This document shows, piece after piece, positions 59,051-64,000 of a DNA stretch of 64,000 nucleotides (its first letter is position 1; each line of letters starts with the position of its first letter). Source of the stretch: Curtobacterium sp. VKM Ac-2865 (lineage in GTDB: Bacteria; Actinomycetota; Actinomycetes; Actinomycetales; Microbacteriaceae); NCBI RefSeq assembly GCF_015350905.1, contig NZ_JADKRZ010000001.1:372001-436000 (forward strand), in the 5' to 3' direction. The translations under genes and the position numbers were made by a program. The notes below the pieces were generated by a model. It searched no databases and was not told where the DNA came from. It was given only the letters and a program-made list of their open reading frames with translations.

Positions 59051-59794
59051 ATGACGTCACGGGTACAGATCGCGCGGGCACGCGCACGTGTTGCTCTCGC
59101 CGCCCTGACGGGTGACGACCTGCCGGACAGCGTCCGCAGCAACGCCACCATGGACTTCGCGGATGCCGACGACGCTGTGTTGGTCACCCGGGACCGCGAT
59201 CTTGACCCGCCGCGGCAAGACCGCGCCTTCCCACGACTAATCGGTGTTCACGCCGGCGGTCGAGATTTCGGGCCACGCCACAACCCGCCGCGTCCTCGAA
59301 CCGGCCGAGATCTCACACCTGACGAGGAAGACGCACTCATCGAGTCGGCGTTCGGTACTCGGCAGCGGTACGAAGCTGCAAAGTCCGCCGTCGCGCGCGG
59401 CGAGCTCGACGCAGCCGAACGCCGTTCTTGGCAGCGCGGAATGAGTGCCTCCCTCACCCTTGAGGAAGCGGCCGACTGGCTGGATACCGGAACGGCACGG
59501 GTCCTCACCCACCTCGTGTCCGGCAACCTGTTCGCGTTCGTGTGCGACGACGAGCTGCGCTTCCCGGCATGGCAATTCACCGACGACCCTAACCACCCGG
59601 TGCTGGATCACCTATCGACGTTGGCCGGAGCGTTCGACAACGACATGCACCCGACGTCGATCCTCGGCTTCATGACGACACCACACCCGTACACGCGCAT
59701 CCACGGTGAACCGGCGACGCCCATCGAATGGCTTACCGAGGGCCGCCGGGTGCAGCCGTTGCTGGAACTACTCGAGACCCGGCGCTTGAGATAG
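59051..59794 (+). CDS. Excisionase-like/MbcA-like protein, paralogue 2
   Basis: This 247-residue protein is a tandem duplicate of the preceding one. Shared blocks are GGRDFG, RYEAAKSAVARGELDAAERR, EEAADWLDTGTARVLTHL, FVCDDELRFPAWQFTDDP, HPTSILGFM and TPIEWLTEG. It has an additional ~75-residue N-terminal domain (VALAALTGDDLPDSVRSN...). ATG 59051 has GAGGGGAG upstream. It likely binds DNA through its middle helix and a partner through its C-terminal domain, but no partner toxin is encoded next to it. Confidence 0.7.
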   Translation: MTSRVQIARARARVALAALTGDDLPDSVRSNATMDFADADDAVLVTRDRDLDPPRQDRAFPRLIGVHAGGRDFGPRHNPPRPRTGRDLTPDEEDALIESAFGTRQRYEAAKSAVARGELDAAERRSWQRGMSASLTLEEAADWLDTGTARVLTHLVSGNLFAFVCDDELRFPAWQFTDDPNHPVLDHLSTLAGAFDNDMHPTSILGFMTTPHPYTRIHGEPATPIEWLTEGRRVQPLLELLETRRLR

Positions 59795-59920
59795 ATCCTG
59801 CACCGAAGACCTGCTCAGCCTCACTCGCGATATCCCCGACCTGATGGGGCGGCAGGAGCACCTGGCCAAGCCCCGAGACAGCGCGCTGGAGGGGGAGGCC
59901 GGACCTCACGAATGTCGACG

Positions 59921-60325
59921 TCAGAACTGGATGTACCCGTTCCAGCCCCGCTCCGCATCTAACCCGTCCTCCCCGAAAACGTCAGGATCAACGGGGAAGT
60001 GCTCGTTCTGGAAGTGATCGAGCGACGCCCGAGCCTTGTCCCGAAGCGCAGAAACATCCTCTGCGGGGTGCATACGAGACAGCATCGCGGTCCGTCGCTC
60101 CAGGACCGCGTCCCACAGCTGGCGACGGCTCACCTCGGCCATCAGCTGCCCGGCGACCAACATCGAGTGGAACTCAAGCGATCCCGCGAACCGATCCATC
60201 AGCGTGATCAGATCCCGATCTTTGACCTCTATGAAAACCTTGGGCTGACGGTTCTGCTGCTCTGCCATCGAGCGCACCTGCGCCCGCGCGTCCTCGAACG
60301 CCTGCCGTTCTGGATCCTCTGGCAT
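59921..60325 (-). CDS. Hypothetical small protein at the end of the accessory block
   Basis: The 134-residue protein is mostly alpha-helical and charged: PEDPERQAFEDARAQVRSMAEQQ, SLEFHSMLVAGQLMAEVSRRQLWDAVLERRTAML and EDVSALRDKARASLDHFQ. No family is recognised. ATG 60325 has an AGGAGG ribosome site. It reads away from the arsenic operon. Confidence 0.6.
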   Translation of the reverse strand: MPEDPERQAFEDARAQVRSMAEQQNRQPKVFIEVKDRDLITLMDRFAGSLEFHSMLVAGQLMAEVSRRQLWDAVLERRTAMLSRMHPAEDVSALRDKARASLDHFQNEHFPVDPDVFGEDGLDAERGWNGYIQF

Positions 60326-60439
60326 GATTTCCCCCTCCTGCCACAGCACGATGCGTGGGCCATTGGCGATGTACAACAGTAGGCAGCTTCTCTCTGAGTC
60401 GCGCTTCTGACTTCGCTCCCTATCCGGGCGGCCTGGTCA

Positions 60440-60835
60440 CTACGGCTGCAGGAGTTCTCGTTCGATGCGTTCTGCGACGGCGTCCCGCATTGGTCGCACG
60501 TCTTCCGGTGACCAGGAGGTGGGGTCGGGGAACGACCACTCCAGGACCGTGCCGCGTGGTTCTGCGGGGAGCTCGAGGCCGGGCTTCATGAGCACGACGA
60601 TGTCCGCCTGTTCGAGCAGGTCGGGCGTCACTCGCCGCGGCACGCGTCCCGTGATGTCGAGGCCGAGTTCGCCCACGGTCGCAGCGATCGAGGGGTTCAC
60701 CTCGTCGGCTGGGCTGATGCCGGCGGAGGTGGCCGTGTAGCGGTCGGGTGCTGCGAGTTCGAGGAGCGCTGCGCCGAGCTGTGAGCGGCCGGCGTTGTGT
60801 TTACAGATGAACAGGACGGTGGGCTTCGTGGTCAT
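60440..60835 (-). CDS. Low-molecular-weight phosphatase/arsenate reductase-like protein
   Basis: The 131-residue protein has the P-loop CKHNAGRS (Cys11 to Arg17) of the LMW-PTP/ArsC fold. Two further cysteines expected for a thioredoxin-linked arsenate reductase are not present. It may therefore use another thiol (mycothiol) as partner or act as a phosphatase. The C-terminal region lies near LLQP. It is the last gene in the arsenic operon on this strand, 15 bp after the flavoprotein. Confidence 0.83.
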   Translation of the reverse strand: MTTKPTVLFICKHNAGRSQLGAALLELAAPDRYTATSAGISPADEVNPSIAATVGELGLDITGRVPRRVTPDLLEQADIVVLMKPGLELPAEPRGTVLEWSFPDPTSWSPEDVRPMRDAVAERIERELLQP

Positions 60836-60850
60836 GGCTGCCACTCCCGG

Positions 60851-62248
60851 TCACTTGGTGCAGCACGAGGTGCGGTCAGTAGCCGACTCAGGCGGAGTGC
60901 AGCAGGCAGCGTCGTCAGCGGCAGGAGTCGCGGTGGCGGCGGGGGCGGTGCAGCAGGAGCTGCCACCGACGTCGGTGGAGCAGACGCCTGTTTCGGGGAG
61001 GACGAGTTCGACCAGGCGCGCTGCGGTGTGGTCGCCTGCGAGTTCGGCGGCGATGGAGCGGACTTGCTCGTAGCCGGTGAGGAGCAGGAAGGTGGGTGCT
61101 CGGCCGTAGGACTTCATGCCGGCGATGAAGAAGTTCGGCTCCGGGTGCGCAAGCTCGGCGACACCATGCGGGGGAACAGAGCCACAGGAGTGCAGGTTCG
61201 GGTCGATCAGTGGTGCGAGGGCGCGGGGTGCTTCGACGATGTCGTCGAGTCCGAGGCGGATTTCGCGGAGCATGTTGAGGTCGGGTCGGAACCCGGTCGC
61301 GTTCACGATGACGTCGACCGTCACCGCGAAGGGCTCGCCGGCGCGGCGTCCGGTGATGGTGACTTGGTCGCCGTCGGGTTGGACGTCGTCGATCTCGTAC
61401 TGGGCGATCTGCTGCACCTGACCGGATTCGACGAGCTCGTGGACGGTGGAACCGAGCTGCCCGCGGGCGGCGAGCCCATCGGCTGCGTCCGCGCCGAGCC
61501 GGGCCGTGCCCGGGTTGCGGATCGCCCACAGCACTTCGGTACCCGGCGCGGTCTTGGCGAGGCTGGCGAGCTTGATGAGCGTGTTCGCGGCGGAGTGGCC
61601 GGCACCGACGACGAGGACCCGACGACCGGCGAACCGGTCACGGTCGGCGCCGAGGACGTCAGGGAGCGCGTGGACGACCCGGTCGCCGAGGTCAGCGGCG
61701 GGTGCGAGCCCAGCAGCAGTGAGAGGGTTCGGGGACGTGTAGGTGCCGGAGGTGTCGACGACCGCACGGGCAGTGACGTCGTGTGCACCGTCGGCGGTGT
61801 GGAGGCGGAGCAGGAACGGGGTGTCGGCGCGGCCGGTGGAGCGGGTGCGGTCCATGCCCTGCCGTGACACCGCCGCCACGCGGGTGCCGTACTGGATCAC
61901 CGGTGCGAGCTGCGGGGTCGCAGCGAGGGGTGCCAGGTACGTGTCGACGAGGTCGTGGCCAGTGGGCAACGACGCCGCTCGAGGTGCTTCCCAGCCGGTG
62001 GCTTCCAGGAGGCGCTGGGCGGCAGGGTCGATGACGTACTGCCACGGGGAGAACAGCCGCGTGTGCCCCCAAGCGCGAACGCTCGTCCCCACGGTCGGCC
62101 CAGCTTCGTAGACGACGACATCGAGGCCGCGCTCAAGGAGGTGCGCGGCGGCAGCGAGGCCGACGGGGCCGGCACCAATGATCGCGACGGGGAGTCCGGT
62201 GAGGCGGTCCGCGTCGGTCCGGGGTGGGACGGTGAGGGTGAGCGTCAT
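60851..62248 (-). CDS. FAD-dependent oxidoreductase with Cys-pair tail
   Basis: This 465-residue flavoprotein, of the type often found in actinobacterial ars operons (ArsO-like), has the FAD motif GAGPVGLAAAAHLL, NADPH motif GAGHSAANTLIKL, and VNATGFRPDLN. The last ~45 residues contain three vicinal Cys pairs (SSCC, AACC, TSCC), an arsenic- or metal-binding tail. The exact redox chemistry on arsenic is not known. ATG 62248 lies 20 bp downstream of the arsC stop. Confidence 0.83.
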   Translation of the reverse strand: MTLTLTVPPRTDADRLTGLPVAIIGAGPVGLAAAAHLLERGLDVVVYEAGPTVGTSVRAWGHTRLFSPWQYVIDPAAQRLLEATGWEAPRAASLPTGHDLVDTYLAPLAATPQLAPVIQYGTRVAAVSRQGMDRTRSTGRADTPFLLRLHTADGAHDVTARAVVDTSGTYTSPNPLTAAGLAPAADLGDRVVHALPDVLGADRDRFAGRRVLVVGAGHSAANTLIKLASLAKTAPGTEVLWAIRNPGTARLGADAADGLAARGQLGSTVHELVESGQVQQIAQYEIDDVQPDGDQVTITGRRAGEPFAVTVDVIVNATGFRPDLNMLREIRLGLDDIVEAPRALAPLIDPNLHSCGSVPPHGVAELAHPEPNFFIAGMKSYGRAPTFLLLTGYEQVRSIAAELAGDHTAARLVELVLPETGVCSTDVGGSSCCTAPAATATPAADDAACCTPPESATDRTSCCTK

Positions 62249-62268
62249 GGTCTGCGGCTTCCTGGTCG

Positions 62269-62685
62269 TTACGCGGTTGCTTCGGCGGGCAGCAGCTCGG
62301 CGAGGAGCGTCTGGACGCGGTGCTTGATGTCGTCGCGGATGGGGCGGACGTCCTCGATGCCGCGGCCGGCGGGGTCGGTGAGTTCCCAGTCCTCGTACCG
62401 CTTCCCGGGGAAGATCGGGCAGGCGTCGCCGCATCCCATGGTGATGACGGCGTCGGAGTCGCGGACGGCGTCGGTGGTGAGGATCTTCGGCTGGTTGCCG
62501 GCGATGTCGATGCCGTCTTCGGCCATCGCCTGGATCGCGATCGGGTTGATCTGGTCCTTCGGCGCACTGCCGGCGGAGATGACCTCGACGCGGTCGCCGC
62601 CGAGGGCCTGGGCGTAGCCGGCGGCCATCTGGGAGCGTCCGGCGTTGTGGACGCAGACGAACAGGATCGTGGGCTTGTCACTCAT
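62269..62685 (-). CDS. arsC: Arsenate reductase
   Basis: The 138-residue LMW-PTP-fold arsenate reductase reduces arsenate to arsenite for export. The catalytic P-loop CVHNAGRS contains Cys11 to Arg17, and a second Cys pair in MGCGDACPIFPG carries the electron relay of thioredoxin-type ArsC. It lies 20 bp downstream of the arsB stop and is in the same operon. Confidence 0.92.
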   Translation of the reverse strand: MSDKPTILFVCVHNAGRSQMAAGYAQALGGDRVEVISAGSAPKDQINPIAIQAMAEDGIDIAGNQPKILTTDAVRDSDAVITMGCGDACPIFPGKRYEDWELTDPAGRGIEDVRPIRDDIKHRVQTLLAELLPAEATA

Positions 62686-62705
62686 GAGTGTGTGTCTTTC
62701 CGGGT

Positions 62706-64000
62706 TCAGTGGATGAGGGTGAGCCAGCCGGCGAGGGCGGCGAGGGTGATGGCGAGGACGGGGATGGTGAGGATGATGCCGGTGCGGAAGTACTGCCCCC
62801 ACCCGATGTGGATGCCCTTCTTTTCCAGCACGTGCAACCACAGCAGCGTTGCGAGGGAGCCGATGGGGGTGATCTTCGGGCCGAGGTCGGAGCCGATGAC
62901 GTTGGCGTAGACCATCACCTCGTGTGTCAGCCCGGTCGCGCCGGCACCGCCGATGGCAAGGGCGGCGATGAGGACGGTGGGCATGTTGTTCATCAGGGAC
63001 GCGAGGATCGCGATGGTGAACCCGACGCCGAGCGCGGTGACGAGGACCCCGTGGTCACCGAGCACGTCGAACAGCGTCGCGAGGTGGTCAGTGAGGCCCT
63101 GGTTCTGGAGGCCGTAGACGACGAGGTACATGCCGATGGAGAACAGCACGATCTGCCACGGCGCCTCCCGGATCGTCTTCCACACCGGGATCACCCGCCC
63201 CGACGGCGCACCCGGCCCGGTGCTGCCTGCGCTGACGGTGGCAGTACCGCCGGTTGCGACGAGGACCGGTGCGGCCTCGGCACGAGCGAAGAGGAACGCG
63301 GGCTGCCGTGAAGCCGCGGCAACGATGACGACGGCTCCGACGCCGGCGACAGCGGCGAGCGGGACGCCGAGCGGGTCGGCGGCGAAGTAGCCGACCAGCA
63401 GCAGCGCGAGGACGACCCAGCCAGCGCGGAACGTCGCACGGTCCGTGATCGCGGCGGCGGGGCTGGTGAGGGCGAGGACGTCGTACCGCTTCGGGATGCT
63501 CCTGCCGAAGTACAGCAGCAGCATGCCGAGGGAGGCCAGGACGGAGACGATGCCGACGGGGATCATGACGGCGGCGTACTCGGCGAAGCCGAGGTGGAAG
63601 TAGTCGGCGGAGACGATGTTGACCAGGTTCGACACCACCAGCGGCAGACTGCCGGTGTCGGCGATGAACCCGGTGGCGAGGATGAACCCGAGCGCCGCTT
63701 TCTGCGGCATGTTCAACGCTCGGAGCATCCCGACGACGATCGGGGTGAGGATCAGCGCGGCCCCGTCGTTGGCGAACACCGCCGCGATGACCGCGCCGAG
63801 GCCCACGATCAGGACGAACAGCAGCCGTCCGTTGCCGCGGCCCCAGCGGGCGACGTGGAGGGCTGCCCACTCGAAGAACCCGGCCTCGTCGAGGATCAAC
63901 GAGATCAGCACCACCGCGACGAAGGTCAGCGTCGCGTTCCACACGATCCCGACCACGGTCGGGACGTCGGAGAGGCCGACGACGGTGGTGGCGAGGGCGA
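62706..64000 (-). CDS. arsB: Arsenite efflux permease ArsB (5' end outside window)
   Basis: About 430 residues of a polytopic membrane protein are visible, and the frame is open to the right edge. The ArsB landmarks are [45 protein letters not shown], and the C-terminal [18 protein letters not shown]. It exports arsenite (and antimonite) using the proton gradient. Upstream residues [16 protein letters not shown] precede the internal GTG 63956, so the gene begins outside the window. No arsR gene is seen. Confidence 0.93.
   Translation of the reverse strand, partial: ALATTVVGLSDVPTVVGIVWNATLTFVAVVLISLILDEAGFFEWAALHVARWGRGNGRLLFVLIVGLGAVIAAVFANDGAALILTPIVVGMLRALNMPQKAALGFILATGFIADTGSLPLVVSNLVNIVSADYFHLGFAEYAAVMIPVGIVSVLASLGMLLLYFGRSIPKRYDVLALTSPAAAITDRATFRAGWVVLALLLVGYFAADPLGVPLAAVAGVGAVVIVAAASRQPAFLFARAEAAPVLVATGGTATVSAGSTGPGAPSGRVIPVWKTIREAPWQIVLFSIGMYLVVYGLQNQGLTDHLATLFDVLGDHGVLVTALGVGFTIAILASLMNNMPTVLIAALAIGGAGATGLTHEVMVYANVIGSDLGPKITPIGSLATLLWLHVLEKKGIHIGWGQYFRTGIILTIPVLAITLAALAGWLTLIH

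Larger units (their letters stand above)
52510..60325. mobile_element. Putative integrated accessory region
   Basis: Between the acyl-CoA synthetase and the arsenic operon the codon style changes: more A/T-ending codons and rare ones such as CTA. The block encodes tyrosine recombinases, small DNA-binding regulators and orphan genes. Boundaries are approximate, set by gene content and composition. No flanking direct repeat or tRNA target was found. Confidence 0.5.

Noticed and set aside
52389-60439. Flanking attL/attR direct repeats of the accessory region
   Set aside because: I compared both boundaries and found no convincing direct repeat or tRNA fragment. The ends remain undefined.

Overview
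The window is high-GC chromosomal DNA from an actinobacterium, most likely a Microbacteriaceae member of the Curtobacterium type. The genus is an inference from gene content and style. Lineage markers are mshC (mycothiol), rbpA, the pafB-pafC WYL regulators, helY, GTG starts in roughly half the genes, and GTGA/ATGA stop-start overlaps inside operons. At least sixteen genes have a TANNNT box ending 6-8 nt before the start codon, the signature of leaderless transcription.

1-13.7 kb holds housekeeping and single-gene units: a partial membrane protein, a histidine phosphatase, a sirtuin, a SPOUT RNA methyltransferase, a D,D-carboxypeptidase, an SGNH esterase, an acyl-CoA dehydrogenase, DNA polymerase IV, a DEAH helicase, NDH-2, a MmyB-type regulator and an SDR. 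A tRNA-Leu(GAG) with its own promoter and terminator lies at 14.2-14.4 kb. 14.5-29.9 kb follows the order known from the Mycobacterium proteasome region (uppP, mshC, PAC2, trmI, pafB, pafC, tatC, helY), but the Pup-proteasome genes and tatA are not in it. lnt and rbpA follow, and rbpA has a SigR-like promoter. 30-37.2 kb carries an SPFH/NfeD pair, an SDR, a Nudix hydrolase, a VOC protein, a short UvrA paralogue and a GNAT enzyme.

37.3-50.6 kb is a catabolic locus. A dipeptide ABC importer is translationally chained to an M55 D-aminopeptidase and an isoaspartyl peptidase/asparaginase. An RpiR regulator, an SDR, a DUF885 metallopeptidase, a ketopantoate-reductase-like enzyme and a zinc alcohol dehydrogenase follow. 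Together they look like uptake and breakdown of D-amino-acid or isoaspartyl peptides, perhaps of cell-wall origin. An acyl-CoA synthetase follows.

52.5-60.4 kb is accessory DNA with more A/T-rich, less biased codon use. It holds an orphan hypothetical gene and a three-gene minus-strand operon (active-type tyrosine recombinase, XRE regulator, second recombinase with three zinc ribbons and a broken active site). Beside it is a cluster of small DNA-binding proteins, including tandem paralogues with an excisionase-like helix and an MbcA/ParS-like tail, arranged around a perfect palindromic bidirectional promoter. From 60.4 kb to the right edge runs an arsenic-resistance operon on the minus strand (arsB, arsC, Cys-tailed flavoprotein, second arsC-like phosphatase).

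Two families of long intergenic palindromes punctuate the chromosome and probably act as terminators or nucleoid sites.
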